A stretch of 64,000 nucleotides of DNA from Rhododendron vialii (GCF_030253575.1 NC_080568.1:265501-329500), one strand, 5' to 3'; counted from the first letter of the stretch, positions 11,514-25,010 are shown. Numbers and translations: made by a program. The notes: generated by a model from the sequence alone, not told the origin.

Positions 11514-12148
11514 ATGAATAGTGGTGGTGGTGCAGCAGCAGGAGCTAACAACAACAACAACATGACGGTGTCAGGAGGAGGAGGAGGAGGGCAGTTTGGA
11601 GACACAACATACACAAAAGTGTTTGTAGGGGGATTGGCATGGGAGACACACAAGGAGACTATGAAGAAATACTTTGAACAGTTTGGTGACATCTTGGAGG
11701 CTGTTGTCATCACTGATAAATCCACTGGAAGATCCAAAGGCTATGGATTTGTATGCTTTTTTATTTCCTCAATTCCTTTTTTCTCTTTTTGTTTTTCTCC
11801 AACTTTGCTTTCCTTTCTTTCTTTTTTAAGGAAAAAAACATATTGCCGTGGATTCTATATATCATTCCGTGAAAATTTACATCATGAACTTTCCGCACTA
11901 GATCTTGAAGAAAATGAAACATAATTAGTTCATGCATATATGGATAATTAAGTTTCTTTTAATTTATCAGTTTTCTTTTCTTTTCTTTTCTTTTGTTTGT
12001 GTGTGCCGGAAATTAGGTGACATTTCGTGAAGCAGAAGCGGCGACGAAAGCTTGCGTGGATGCAGCTCCAGTAATTGATGGGAGGAGGGCCAATTGCAAT
12101 CTTGCTTCCTTGGGTGTTCAAAGATCTAAGCCTTCTACCCCTAAACAT

Positions 12149-12198
<50 letters not shown>

Positions 12199-13623
12199 AG
12201 TAATTTACAGATAGATGCATTAATTAATGATTCTTCTTCTTTGTTAATTTTGTTAATTAAGTACTACAACAGTAGTAATTATTACTTCCAGCTAGTATTT
12301 GTTTTCTTTACCTTTATGTCTTGTTATTCTTTTCTATGTTATTATGCAGAGTTTAATTATGTTGTTTAATTTGTTTAAGGCCGGCCTCACCCAAGAACAG
12401 CGTGCTTTGAGATCTGGAAAAAGTTACATATGATATGAATCTTTGCAGAGATTTGCTTTTTCCTTTTTCTTTTTTTTTTGTTTTTGCCTGTGGACATACG
12501 TAGTTGAATGCTTAAACCCCCATATGCAATGCTCCTCTCTGATCTGACGATATCCATTTTGAGCAAAAAAAATACAATACATTCTGATCTGATCATCATG
12601 CGCGCTAAAATCAATTAGTATATACGTAGGAAAAGTTGGTTGTATTCTTTTCTTCCTAGCTCTTCCTTTGGTCTCATCGAATGGTGCATGTGTTGTGAGC
12701 CCACTCAAGAAATAGTAGTAGTAGTAGTAGTATTGGTTTTAACATCCACGAAGAATGGCTGGATACATACAATTAGAAGCTGCTGTTTTCCAAAAGCATG
12801 ACAGCTCAATATTCCACTCTAGATCGAACAAATTTCTTTATTGCTTTCTTTTAATTGTGATAACAGTACGTAGTAATTAACATTTTGACATGATATATTA
12901 AGCATATTAATCTTTTCTTTTCTGTAGTTAATTAGTTAAACGTACGTACAGTAGTACTACTTCACATTAAAGCTTGGTTTCTACTCCATTTGTCCGTCTT
13001 GGTGTCTTCTTAATCTAATGAAAAAGGCATTGTTGATGTTCTTCAGTACTATACTAGCTATTTCATTTTCTGTTCTTAGAATATACTATTATTAATTCAT
13101 TCAGTGTTTCGGACATATATACATACCTAGGAAATATTATATACACTAGGTTAACTAATTATATGAAATGGGAAAATTGGATGAACAGGCGGAGGAGGAG
13201 GAGGAGGAGGAGGAGGGAGGAATATTAGGGTGATGACCGGTGGATATCAGGCTGGAGGAGGAGGAGGATTTGGAGGTAGTGGTGGTGGAGTAATTGGGGG
13301 AACAGCTTTTGCTTCAGCAGCAGCAGCAACAAATTTCCCTCATTATGCCATCCAGCAAGGCATACCTTATAGTAATGTCTACGGGTAATTAACTAACTAA
13401 TTTTACCAGCTTTTATTAATTTGTTTAATTAATTAATTACTGGAGTACTATTATTATTTTAGTAGTGTGTTTGTTTGTTGTTGTGTCTCTATATACGGAG
13501 AAGTAGCTTAGCTCCATGTGCGCGCATTGCCAACTCATCATGCGCAGCGCCCAGCATGCAGCTCATTCACGCTTGCTCATCCACCACACTTCTTCCTCAT
13601 CATTGATCACCATCATCACCCTC

Positions 13624-13677
<54 letters not shown>

Positions 13678-15911
13678 TAACTGATGGACATTTCGATGAC
13701 AACCAATTTACAATTTCAGGAACACGAATGATGATCACTTTCTACGTGCATGCTTCCAGTACTTCTCCTAGCATTTAATGCTTGTGGGGCTAATAGTATT
13801 CGTCGGTACATGCACACACTCATGCAAGCTGTGAATTCTTTGCACCATTATGCATGTACAAGTCGACCAACAACAGTACTCGTCGCCAAACCCAGAATCT
13901 CCTGTACCGAAAAGTCCTGCGTACCTTTGTTTTTTTTGTATTTTCAGTCCCAGAATGAATAGCACAAAAAAATGCACGAAAACAAAGGCACAAAGGATTT
14001 CGGTACTAACGATTTGGGTTCCCATAATGATCAGTTGCATGCTTAATTCATGGGCGTATAAGTATGACTATGAATCCAATAACATTTATGTTAATTAGTA
14101 GTAGTTACTTATATTTACACCAAGAGCTTTTTGAGTTGTACTCCAGCTAACATTAATATTCTTGTCCCTCTTATTTTTTTGAACCCTATGTTCAGGTACT
14201 CTCCGTACTCACCAGACTACACCTATCCCACGGTTGGTACACAAAACTCTTGCTTTCCCTTTCCATTTACGGTTACTTTTCAGTACCACATAATAAAGTT
14301 GAATGTTAATTAGGCTATTTGTTCGGTGGATCATTGGTCCTCCAAAATTAGTTTTGTGTGCGTAAATTAGATCGGACATTTGAGTTATAAAGAAAAAACT
14401 ATTCTTCTTTGTTGGTACATTTTCTTTAAAACCTCACAAAATTGACGGATTATTTTTGTCCAGAAATTTGTTGAGTGATGCCGTGCGAAACAAATGAAAA
14501 ATATCCTTCCGAAAATATTCTGTTGTATGAGTCTAAAAATGTACTTAATTAGGTGCCCCATTTGTTGTGTTGAGAAACTTTTAGGTATACCGGGAATACC
14601 AAGCCCCATGGTATCCCCTCCGGTCTATTTCTTATTTTTCGGCTATTTTCCGATCGCGTTTGGATAATCGATTTCGTTTATTTTGTAGAGTTCGGCAAGA
14701 ACCATAATTATGTCAGAAATTGTGTTCATCGGACTTTATTTGATACATGATCGACACACGTGAAAATTGAAGAAAACCCAAACTGAGTCCAAAAACACAC
14801 TGAATCAAAACCCAGTTTTGGTTTTTTTGCAATTTTCATGTATGCCGATCATGTATCAAATAAAGTCTAATGAACACAATTTTTGGCATGATTAAAGTTC
14901 TCACCGAACTCTACAAAATCGATTATTCAAACGGGATCGAAAAATGGCCGAAAAATGAGAAACGAACCGGATACCATGGGGCTTGGTATCCCCGGTATAT
15001 CTAAAAGTTTCTCTGTTGTGTTTGTTTTTGCTGAAATAGAGCTTTTATAACCACTACGAAATCATGGTCCCGTTTGTTATCACTTGTAAGTTAAATTATT
15101 AGATTACGATCATTCTGATTATTTGAAGAAAAAACTTAAAAGAAGTTGGAGAACTGTTTGGTGCAACTTTTTATGAGCTGAAACAAAAGTTCTTTTTGTT
15201 AAATAAATTGTAGAATAACCTTATTAATTATCAAGTAAATGTCGAGATTAACCTTAATTATTCTATAAAAACACTTGAAATTAAGTGCTTTTTTATAAAA
15301 TAGATTTCTACAACTTCAAGTGAGGAAAAATATTTACAAACCGAAGCTTAAAATAATCACACTTATTTCAATGAAATAAGCTAGAAAAGCTAAATAAGTG
15401 ATTACTCATAATTGATACCAAACACTAGCCATTAATTTTTTCTTAGCAAAAAAAAAAAAAAAAAGAGTAAATAAGCAAAATTATAAGTGCTAGCAAATGG
15501 GGACTTTCTCTTTTTGAATGAAATGAGATGTATAAATTTTCAACAAATCATTACAAAATAATTGGTGGAAATTAATTAGGCCTCATTTTGCTAAAGAAAA
15601 TAAGTACTTATTTTTTTTAAATTAAAGATGATGTATTACGAGAGAATAATCTGTTTCATAAAATAAAAAATAAGTAGTTAAAAAATAAAAAATCTTAACG
15701 AAACGGGGCATTAAAAAACAAAGTTGGATAAAAATAGTAGGCTCATGCCCTTTTTTTATTTCAATTGCTACAAAGGTGTTACTAAAGCCGGATTCAGTCA
15801 AAGCACAACTGCGCGCATGGGAAACAGCAATTTCCCACTTACAAGTAATTTTGGACGTAACTCACGTCTTTTACTCTCGAATAATCTAGTACTTCACGAT
15901 TCTCGAATAGC

Positions 15912-15956
<45 letters not shown>

Positions 15957-17481
15957 AAATTCTTTACATTGTCGGTGTAAATATTTATTTCCTTCAAATC
16001 AATTGTATTGCGTCACGTCGTCATATTTTATTAATTGGGACCACTGTTTTAACACGTGTCATAATACAATAGATTTGTAAGAAACAAATGTTTACACCGA
16101 CAGTGTAAAGAATTTATTCTCATATATATAATATTCCTTCCAACGGTTACCCTTTCTTTCTTTTTTTTCTTTTCTTTTCTTTTCTTTTCTTTTCAGAACC
16201 ATCCATATAGAATATTCCACAGATATAATAAGTTCAGCCTCAGGTGACAAAATGTGCCGAAATTACAGTTGTCTTTGGTCCTAATTAAAACAACATATAT
16301 AAAATCGTCTTTGCTTTCTCTTTATCCTATTGTGTTAGTTGTACGTACGATTTTTCATTCTATGTGCAGCTTATGGTCCCTTATCCACCACTCAAACTCG
16401 TTGTCTCATAGATCAGTACAATTCGTAGATCGATCTGGGATCGAATAAATAGTGAAATTAATACGTACTAGTAATATTCTTTGTTTGCTTTTCTAGGAAA
16501 AAAAACCCAAATATGTTTTGGACAAGGTTATAAAGATAGAGCAGTACCCCTACTGAACCTGGGCTCAGCCTAGTGATCATACGGTACCTCTTGGTTATTA
16601 AGGGTGAAATCTGATTACATATATATCACTGAAAATTCTCAAACATCAGGAGTCGGTTTGATGTTTGTTTTAACTATTTGGAGAAATTACTTTTTCTCAC
16701 ATTAATTAATCTGATTCAAATTATTGATGAAACGAAGTGAGAAACAAATCCTATCTTCAGTTATACTACTCTATTGAACTAGTAGCTAGAAGGTTACCTT
16801 ACTGGAACAACTTCTTGGAATTCCAAAACAATCCCTTGACAATACTTGGGAAATAGTGCATGCCCAAGAAAAACAATCAATTGAATGCAATTTAACACGA
16901 CCCTCATGGCATATTTCAAACAAATTTTTAATTTTTGGACTATGATAGATTATTGTTCTTTACTTTGGTACAGAGTTACTATAGCGTGTATGGAGGAGCT
17001 GCTTCACAATATCCGGTTTACGGAGGTGGGGCTGGTGGGATGATGACAAGCACAGCAGCAGCAGCTGCGGCCGCTGCCGCCTTCTACCCGTATCTGAATT
17101 ACTTTGGAGAAGCTGGGAGTACCGCCGCTGGGCAGGGGTACACCGGTATGCAGTACCCACAGCAGCACCATCACGGCCACCACCACCTCTTCCAGTATTC
17201 TGCCATCAACTCCACTGGGGGATACCCACATCACTATGCTGCTGCTGCTCCTATCTCTCTTGCATCCACTCCTCCTTTGCAATCAGGTAATTAAACACCT
17301 TGCTTGCTTTTAATTAGTTTATGGTAGTACAGTACATTTTATAATTAAGTACATTAATTAGTATACTAGTGGTATGGTATTATTTTGAACTAATGAAGTA
17401 ACTAACATCTTTGACAGTTTGTTTTGCTGTGCCACAGGCGTGACCATGGCTCTCCGCGCACCACCAATCCCTCATCGTTAA
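11514..17481 (+). CDS. Single-RRM RNA-binding protein (RBM24/38- or ARP1-like)
   Basis: Six exons give a 319-aa protein: 11514-11750, 12017-12149, 13189-13384, 14196-14232, 16974-17286 and 17438-17481, all GT-AG, ending CGT TAA. A Gly/Asn-rich start is followed by one RRM at about residues 34-110, with RNP2 VFVGGL (36-41) and RNP1 KGYGFVTF (75-82, split by intron 1). After it come ten Gly residues (124-133, partly a GGA microsatellite), Tyr/Pro/Gly-rich sequence, nine Ala (229-237) and a His cluster (265-271). This layout matches the plant family with one RRM and a low-complexity tail (Arabidopsis At1g76460, At1g20880 and ARP1, from memory), thought to act in post-transcriptional RNA control. 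The target is unknown. Intron 4 (2.7 kb) carries three MITEs. The 37-base exon 4 is the least certain. Confidence 0.88.
12150..12194 (+). repeat. (TA)n tract at the intron 2 donor
   Basis: The tract begins inside the GTATATAT donor itself, right after exon 2 of the RRM gene, and runs about 45 bases. Confidence 0.95.
13621..13673 (+). repeat. (CT)n microsatellite in RRM gene intron 3
   Basis: About 52 bases of CT, interrupted once by a G, inside intron 3. Confidence 0.95.
14572..15013. mobile_element. Mutator-type foldback MITE, copy A (442 bp)
   Basis: Both ends read GAGAAACTTTTAG when oriented inward, and complementarity runs through almost the full length (for example GGATACCATGGGGCTTGG against its complement). 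The flanks are an exact 9-bp duplication, TGTTGTGTT, at 14563-14571 and 15014-15022. A 9-bp duplication and long inverted repeats indicate a Mutator-superfamily MITE. It sits in intron 4 of the RRM gene, so the transcript could form a long hairpin. A second copy of identical length is at 25828-26269. Confidence 0.88.
15580..15712. mobile_element. Small AT-rich MITE (GGCCTCATTTTG family)
   Basis: The left end GGCCTCATTTTGCTAAAG leads into AATAAGTACTTATTTTTT. The right end reads inward ATGCCCCGTTTCGTTAAG. A related, larger copy lies at about 54551-55220. The exact ends are approximate. Confidence 0.5.
15914..15951. repeat. (TA)n microsatellite
   Basis: About 38 bases of TA, abutting a MITE that evidently inserted into the tract. 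Confidence 0.95.
15952..16120. mobile_element. MITE (169 bp) inserted in a TA tract
   Basis: The inverted ends are AGAATAAATTCTTTACA, then TGTCGGTGTAAA, almost perfect on both sides. The flanking 9-mers TATATATAT and CATATATAT differ at one base, consistent with a Mutator-like 9-bp duplication, though a TA tract makes this weak. It lies in intron 4 of the RRM gene. Confidence 0.75.
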
Positions 17482-18529
17482 TTAAGAGATTCACTCAGTT
17501 GAGCCCCCTGCAGCCTACAGCTACTTCATCTCTCAAAGCTATATATCTATGATATAGCTCTCCTTCACAAAGGATCTCAAATACCTTTGGCCTAACCATG
17601 GTTCTCTCTCTCTCCCTCCCTCCCTCCCTCCCTCCCTCTCATGGTGGTCCACATTTGTGCATTCCCACACATGGAAGCTCCTCATAGGGGCAAAAATGTT
17701 TGGAAAAGTTTTCATCTCTTTCCACACTGCTTCTCTTGCAAAGGAAAAGGCTTCCTACAAGAGACCCCAAAAGCATGTGCATAGGCATCATGTTGTTACC
17801 AATTTCAAGCTCTGCCAAAGCAAAGCTTAGTTGGTCTCACATAATACCTCTCTAACTTTGGCCTCTGGAAAGGCTAATCAAATCAAAGCACACAATTTCA
17901 AAAAAGTTAGCCCCTGGAAAAGGCTCACTGATCAATAATGTAAATTCAACAAGAAATGAGAGACAAGTCCTTCTCAGCTTCACAAATGTTGATTTTGAAA
18001 TGCCTTGTCCTTCCCTCCAACTTTAGGTAACCTCCTCTTGATGCAGAGGCACTTTTAGTATATATATCATGGAGAGGGCATGGGAAATGCCCAATCTTTT
18101 CCTTTTTCTTTCTTCCTTTTTTCGGTTCTTTCGGCATTAACCCTAGTCTTAGGATTTTTGAACTGTGACTGGTAATGTCTATTAAAAAGCTTTACCAATT
18201 CCACTTTTTAAATCTCACATAATCTGTGTCTAACCTACTAATTAACGCATCTTCCCCCAGGGTAGGGGAAGCAATTAGCTAGTTGTATTGTCTTTTGTAA
18301 ATTCATTGTGGGCCAAACTTTGGGAGTTTTAGCCCCAATTGAAGTAGGATTATAGGATGGGTAGTGTTAGCTTTCTTGCATTTAGCTTTTACCATATTTT
18401 TTTTAAGAGCTCCATTAATGGCTATGGAGCTCCATTGCATAAGGAGGTAACCCAAGGGAGATTATTTTGGGACTCTTGGCTTCATCTCCTCTAACCCCAC
18501 ATCAACCATGGTTAGGACTCAGGTGATCC

Positions 18530-18601
<72 letters not shown>

Positions 18602-20350
18602 CTCTTTTACTATGAGATGGAACTTCATAATCTCTATATGTATAAGGTCTACCTATGGTTTGAACTTTGGATTGTAACTAAGGATCGATGCTCTACTTAG
18701 AAGAAGACTCATTCTCCAATATCCATGTGGATTGAGAATGGAAATCTACTGCTGTTATATTACTATTTTTTATTTTTGGATCGGCTGCTGTTATGTTATT
18801 ATTATGCCAGAATAACTTAGATACTACTGATTTGCTTATATTTGCTGAGACTGAATTGGTTCATCAAGAGTCAAAACGATTGTCCTTCGTATCCTGACGA
18901 TGCTCTGTTTTCACCCTTACACATTACAAATGATTCATCCGGAAATTTTGAAATAAGTCAAATTCACAATACAAGTATACGCATATGAAAGTGATAAATA
19001 GATCTTTGGATGTGCCCGCATTTTTAAGCTATGTTACACTGGTTGAGATTTATATGGCTCCATGTCTGATTTACCTGCTTTTGTTCTTTCCCTCCCTTCA
19101 TCTTATTAGCCTTGTGAATTTTCCGTGTCACCAATTAAGATTCGGTTTTCGACAGTTTTTAGAGCACACTCCAGTACGTGTCAATCCTCTTTTTATCCAA
19201 GACTTGAGAGGTTTTAGCTTTCGATATACCTCAAGGAATCCCCTTATCACATTTCACCAATCAAAACTACATGGGCTAAACTACCACAACAAATCATACT
19301 TTCTTTCCCTCTATTCCCTGTACTTATTATGGTTTGCCTCTTGACATCCCCTACTTCTACAACAACAAAACAAGTTCATGATTCAAGCAAGCAACTCGAA
19401 ATAATGGTATACGTGGAACCAATGCTGGTTCTAAGATTGGTCTTCCTTCCTTTGATAGCCTTTATCACAGGAGTTCAAACCTAGCCTAGCTAACATCTCA
19501 GCACAGACTCGTTAAATATATTCGACGACAACCTTTAAAAATTTCTGAGGGGAAAGGGCGTTCCCTCCTAACTCCTTCCACTTCTCCCAGGGACAAGGAC
19601 TACGGCTTGACATTCGGGGAAGAACTCTCAAGTAAAAAAGATAAACAAACCTAGAAAGAGGTCCTAGATCATAGAATAGTTATGAAAATCCATTTTGCAT
19701 GTTCTAGTACATCATTGGTTGGTGGTGCCCCCTTCAATGAAGACGCTGGCTAGTCACTCCCAATCTCATTGGTATGCAAAGCTAGCTTGGCAAACTATTT
19801 CTCTCCAAAATATTACAAACTTGATTTATTTTGACATACTATAATGTGTCCAAACTGTGTCAGAATTAGCAAACATTGAGACCCCCAAAAAGCAAACGAA
19901 GGAAATCCTTAGAGAATCTTGAAATGTCATTGAGAATCTAACTTTTTGGGTGAGACCTATAAAATAAGCGGTTATGATCATCAAAATGGGACCGTGATGA
20001 CTTTATATCTCCTTGCCTGAGCATGACATGAAAAGATCACATGAGGGAGAAAAATATTTCAAGGAAATGCCCAAGTCTCCGTCACAAAGTTGGAAGCCAG
20101 TATGCCCCGGAACATGTGTGTATGGTTAGTACAGAAAATCTTTGCATGATCATCGAACACTAATCTATAGAACAGCTTTGGCAACAAAAATCATGCATCA
20201 TCCGAGGAAAAAATCAATCTCCTGGCTTGAAGCTCAATGCATATACACACAGAATCTAACAATTCAAGTTCCATATACACAAGCAGCCTTGTGGTAGGAG
20301 CAAATCAGATGAGATACCAAACAATTGTACAACAGGTTATTACAAGTTGA
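17482..20350. other. Convergent intergenic region, no gene seen
   Basis: It lies between the 3' ends of the RRM gene (+) and the DUF2062 gene (-) and should hold both 3' UTRs. It includes a (CTCC)n tract at about 17604-17640 and a long (CT)n tract at 18532-18598. A 119-codon plus frame at 18985-19344 shows no family signature or splice partners. Confidence 0.6.
18532..18598. repeat. (CT)33 microsatellite
   Basis: A tract of about 66 bases of CT between two convergent genes. It is the longest dinucleotide run in the window. Confidence 0.95.
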
Positions 20351-21244
20351 TCAAACGTCCCTTACCTTAAGCCTCACTTCCGTGTGGGAACTAAGTGCCT
20401 TGTTTGGGCTTGACGGAGCACTGCTCAACTTGCGAACAATTTGGGCACTAAGTGGCTTTTTGGGACTGGATGGAGCGGTGCTGAACTTGCAAACAAGGAT
20501 CTTACAGCACGGCAATAACAATAGATGCAGCACACCCAAGATAAACGGTGCTGCAACAAGCCAACCCAACAACTGCAAAAAATTTCAAGAGAGATTTTTG
20601 TTAAGAATCAAGCATGAGAAAATCAAGCAGAAAGCAAGCAAAAGAAAAACTTCCAGGTATTTGGGGAATAGTGTGTTCAGGTCTGCAAAAGACTATCCCT
20701 CAGTCCTTCCAAACTAACAGACACATACCCATGTACCCACGTTTTTTGTTGTAAATGCTTCGATAAATTGCTTGGAAAAAAAATCAAAAGCCAAGAGAAT
20801 TCATGTAATCAAGTAGTCCTGCTAATAATAAACTGTTTTCTACTAGGTATCGAAACAACAGGTAGGAGCCTCTTGTCCTACGTAGGGAAATGGTCCTCAT
20901 CAAAAAGGGAAGGGTAGCCTAGAAGAGCTGAAGATAGCTTTACTGTCCACAACTGAAGCTTACCATGGTTCCTACTGCATACCAGGACCCAATCTCTCCA
21001 AGAAATTGCCTCCCTAGAATTTGGCATCTGCTTCAAAAGGATTATGTTGAGCCCTGGAACTAGCCATGGTTCAAACTTCAATTGATTATAATCTTCTTAA
21101 ATTGCTCCTAAAATTACTAAACTCCAATCATATGGTTTTAATAGATGCTGATTCTACCAGTTTTGATTGAATGAACTATCAAAGTAACTTCCAACAAATG
21201 GTTAGTGCTCAGTCCACCTATTTGTATGCAAGTAGTCTCCCCGC

Positions 21245-21312
<68 letters not shown>

Positions 21313-21739
21313 TTATGCTTAAAAAGTTATTCCGAGAGCATACCGCATTCAAAATGCTATATAGGATTTCCCGTGAAGCTTGACCCGTCAACACCTTCTT
21401 TAAAGCATCAGAAGTCAATGGAAAATGAGGTCCACCAGAAATAACTTCACCAAGACGTAAGAAGGGGACCACCAGACTACAAAGCCATACAAACCAAGGT
21501 AATGATTATGCTGATACGTATGCATGCAGCTAGCAGAGCATGCCTGTAACAATCAGCTCGACAAAAGAGTATCATACAAAGATCACAAGTTGCTAAACTA
21601 AATGTCTATAAGAAGATATGACAATAAAGTAGTTCATATATTGTAGCCAGAACTATTATCTACAGTAAGCAAGCACATTGGACAAGCTCCTTATTTGATA
21701 CGTGTCTTCTTCACTCTGTTGTGATAGCTCACATTCCTC

Positions 21740-21802
<63 letters not shown>

Positions 21803-24800
21803 ACGAATAGGAAAAAAACAGCATGTGGAAGTTTGGAAGAAGCTGATACGAGAGAGAAACTAGTGCCACCTCACTTTACAGAATAGAGGGAGATAAAAAC
21901 CATCTTTAGCGATTTGCAGGTCCCTACGGAATAGTGACTTAAAAGTTCTAATACGCTAAAACAGATTTTACCTTAATTCTATAGGAGTAGCAATAAAGTT
22001 GGCAAGCATCACAGTTGGAGCATGACAACGAGATCCAAGCACTGCAATAGCCATCGCACATAGAAAGACAGTGACCCCTGTTAAAGATAAAAGTACATCA
22101 ATATGAAGGTGGTCATCGAAAGGGAATTATAGTTATGTTTATTAATTCATTACACTGGCATGCAACGAAATATATCGAAGTGTCTTGTATTGTCTTGCGG
22201 ACACTCACATCATTAGTCTACACATCTCAAGGAGCAGTGTCCAGGCAAACTCACAAAAGCATATATGACCTTGAAGCTCGATTCACAAGTGTTAAATAAC
22301 AAGAAACTCAATTCATTCAATTTAAATAAAAAAAGAGAAGCTCAACTATGAAGGCATAACGAATATGACAATTATACTGGTTCAGCAATGCCACACTGCC
22401 TACATCCACTTCCAATACATGCTGATGGAATTCTCCCCCAATCAACAAAAATGGATTTCACTAGGTTCACCCAAAAACCTTAAACATCCACAAAGGGGTT
22501 TCGACTTATCCCACAAATTAAGCCATGAATGACAAGTAATTAGTGTTATCTTCGCTCAACCCAAGACCAAGAACCGCCAATCACCAGCTAACACGTAAAC
22601 CTTGAATAAACTCGGTCACTAGAATATATTAGGTCTCAAAAGAGACCAAAGTGTGGCTGAGAGAAGGCCAAAATCTATATATAAACTAGACACATATGAG
22701 AAAACATACCTTACACTTAGCCAACAACTAGAAGACTTCAAAGAGTAAAGTTTGTTTCAAGGAGCATCAAAGGTATCTCAAGCTCATTCTCACTCATTCA
22801 AGATTAGATGACCTCTTGAGAAGGTGATTAGGGAGTGTTGTAACATGTATGTGAATGTTCACAAAGCTAACTTATTTGTCATCACCAACTCCAGATGGAG
22901 TGCTGGGGCATATCTAATAGGCCTCCAATGACTTGGGTAACTGCTACGTTTTCAAAAAATTTAGCATGATCAACCACGATGTTGAATGGCGCCCCCAGTT
23001 TAAGTTGGGCGACCAAGCTTGGGAGTTGGTCTTTTACAGAATTGACTAGATTTCGCGTTGGATAACCATAGGTGAAGATTCGTCATTCAAAACTTGTCTC
23101 TACAGCAGCTCAAGGCTGGTCGAGGAGTATGAGAACATTTCGCAGCACTCCAGACTTTTGGAAGGATCCACTAGGCCAATGCTTTGCCTTATTCCGAAAG
23201 GGGAACAACTTGAACCTTTTGGGTCCTCTTCATCTCTAGGTCCTCCCTTTGTCTTTTAGACTTTCCCTATGCCAATGAAGCTTCTCCCAACCATTCTCCG
23301 TGCCCTGGGGAACTCCTATCATTTGAGGTCATCAACTCTCCAATGGTAAAACAAGCTCTCCTCATAATAGAGGCTTTGGCTACCTAATGTTGCAATTACA
23401 ATCCATAGAATTACCAACCTACGCTAGCCTAGCACTAAAATACTCCTCAAGTTTAATGTAGCGCTTTTATATTGTTCACCATACTACCCACCTATAACAA
23501 CGTGTCATTTATTACCAATATTTCAAAATCAAGAAAGGACACATCCAAAATGTCCAATTTCTTAACCCTATTGAAGTTATAAAATTTCTTTTTCCTTGTA
23601 GCTCCTCGTGAAATAGTTATTTCTCTTATAGGTCCTTGAGAAAGTACCTCCCTAGGAAACTATGATTAAATGAATCTGATTTGCAAAACAGATAATAAAG
23701 CCCACATGTTTACATACTTCTAGATAAGAAGATTGCAAAAGGGCAAAACAGCTAACGAGGCATGCATGATCACATACTTTTAGCTGCTGCCGCCATTGAT
23801 TCATAGGCATACTGTAACCGATCAAATCACAACTTGCTACTCCACTTTTTGGGGAAAAAACACCTAGTGTAGTACCTCTTTCTTCAACTAGTCCATTCCT
23901 GTTCATCTGTTTTGTCGCAGATAAATCCTCTTTCAATGGATCCGGGTGAATTTCCTCAATATCAAAAATGTAAGAGATAACACTTCCCTCTTCTTTCTTG
24001 CATGTACACAAGTTTAGTTACACGAATGCTTGTCTTATTTCCCAATTCACTTGAGAACTATACAGATTCTTGTACAAGCAAAACAAACCCTTTGTTTCGT
24101 TAATTTCAAAACTTTAATTGAAGAATAATACACTTTCTAACTCCTTTTCTTTTTTCCCTGTTCTTTTGATATATGATTTAGTTTTCCAAGTGCTGCCCAC
24201 AGAACTTACAATTAAAAAGGAAGAATATTAGATCTTTTGTATAGGACCCTTCCATTAGTACTTGTTCTCGTTTGTGGCGGACCTCGCATGATTGATGTAG
24301 TGTCCATAACAGTAACTCTTTGATTGTAATAACCTACCGCATGTCACTTGACATAGAAAAAAAGAAAGAGAACACCAAAATGCTGAAATTGCAACATACC
24401 ACATATAGGAAATACTCCTAAGCTGATGCCAAGAGCAGCAGAAAAGGACAATTGCTTCGGCTCTGCACCCCTAATACAAAAGCCAAGAAGAAAATTGTTA
24501 CCACCCTTTCAATAATCATCAAAGTGATTACCAAAGATATAATAATTCATCACAGCAAAAAAAGGAAAAAAAGAAACAGAACACCGGGATCAAACTTTGT
24601 AAGACGTCATTTTGGAGACACTAAAATGACATAGCACTATGGGATCTTGAAATTTATGAACTAATCTATAAGGAAAGTCAAAGGGGTATAACCAAATACG
24701 CTCAAAGCCAACTAAAAAGAAGGGTAATTACACTTTACAAGAAGCTAAGCAGCATTTCAGTTATTTTTAATAAGGAATTATACCATTCAACGACTAAAAA

Positions 24801-25010
24801 GAAGGGTAATTTCACTTTTACAAGAAGCTAAGCAGGCATTTCAGTTATTTAGTAAGCAATTATACGATTCAACGACTAAAGAAATGTAGTAATTTGCAGA
24901 GAGAAGGAGTAAGAAGAGTACCTGCGGAGGATTTGAAGAAGGGGATCAACAATCTTTCTGTGAAACCAAGGACCCATTGCAACTCCAATTCTCGTCAACA
25001 CATTCGGCAT
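20351..25010 (-). CDS. DUF2062-domain membrane protein
   Basis: Five exons on the minus strand (24922-25010, 24400-24470, 21972-22077, 21344-21476 and 20351-20572) join in frame to 206 aa, starting MPNVLTRIGVAMGPWFHRKI. Hydrophobic segments lie at about residues 39-67, 74-95 and 134-158. The conserved spots GVFPICGVT (48-56) and NFIATPIEL (80-88) match the DUF2062 pattern of a glycine/proline-rich helix followed by an N-x-I-x-x-P motif, a family known in bacteria and plants with no settled biochemical role. The C-terminal 50 residues are Ser/Pro/Lys-rich with a duplicated SSAPSSPxKxLS-type motif (STAPSSPKKPLS, SSAPSSPNKALS) and are probably exposed and unstructured. All junctions are GT-AG. 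Intron 4 carries a G33 run beside (GT)n on the sense strand. Confidence 0.85.
21246..21309 (-). repeat. Poly(C)33 next to (CA)n, inside DUF2062 intron 4
   Basis: Thirty-three C residues at 21246-21278 run straight into about 15 CA units. In the pre-mRNA sense this reads (GU)n followed by G33, beginning about 35 bases inside the intron after exon 4. Such a tract can form G-quadruplexes and is highly slippage-prone, so the length as assembled may be inexact. Confidence 0.95.
21743..21798. repeat. (AT)n microsatellite in DUF2062 intron 3
   Basis: About 56 bases of AT inside intron 3. Confidence 0.95.
22078..24399 (-). other. Large intron 2 of the DUF2062 gene
   Basis: The intron is 2.3 kb. I find no transposon ends or credible coding sequence in it. 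A 119-codon minus frame at 23652-24011 has no family signature. Its AT content is like that of the surrounding non-coding DNA. Confidence 0.55.
24712..24882. repeat. Tandem duplication of ~86 bp in DUF2062 intron 1
   Basis: The block AAAAAGAAGGGTAATT, then CAAGAAGCTAAGCAG, then CATTTCAGTTATTT, then ATTCAACGACT is present twice head to tail, with the second unit near 24796. There are a few substitutions and indels. It lies within intron 1, 40 bases before exon 1 ends. Confidence 0.8.

Noticed and set aside
18985-19344. 119-codon plus frame between the RRM and DUF2062 genes
   Set aside because: It has no recognisable domain, no flanking gene structure and composition like the surrounding DNA.
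23652-24011. 119-codon minus frame inside DUF2062 intron 2
   Set aside because: It has no family signature and no splice sites that would join it to the host gene in frame. It is most likely chance.
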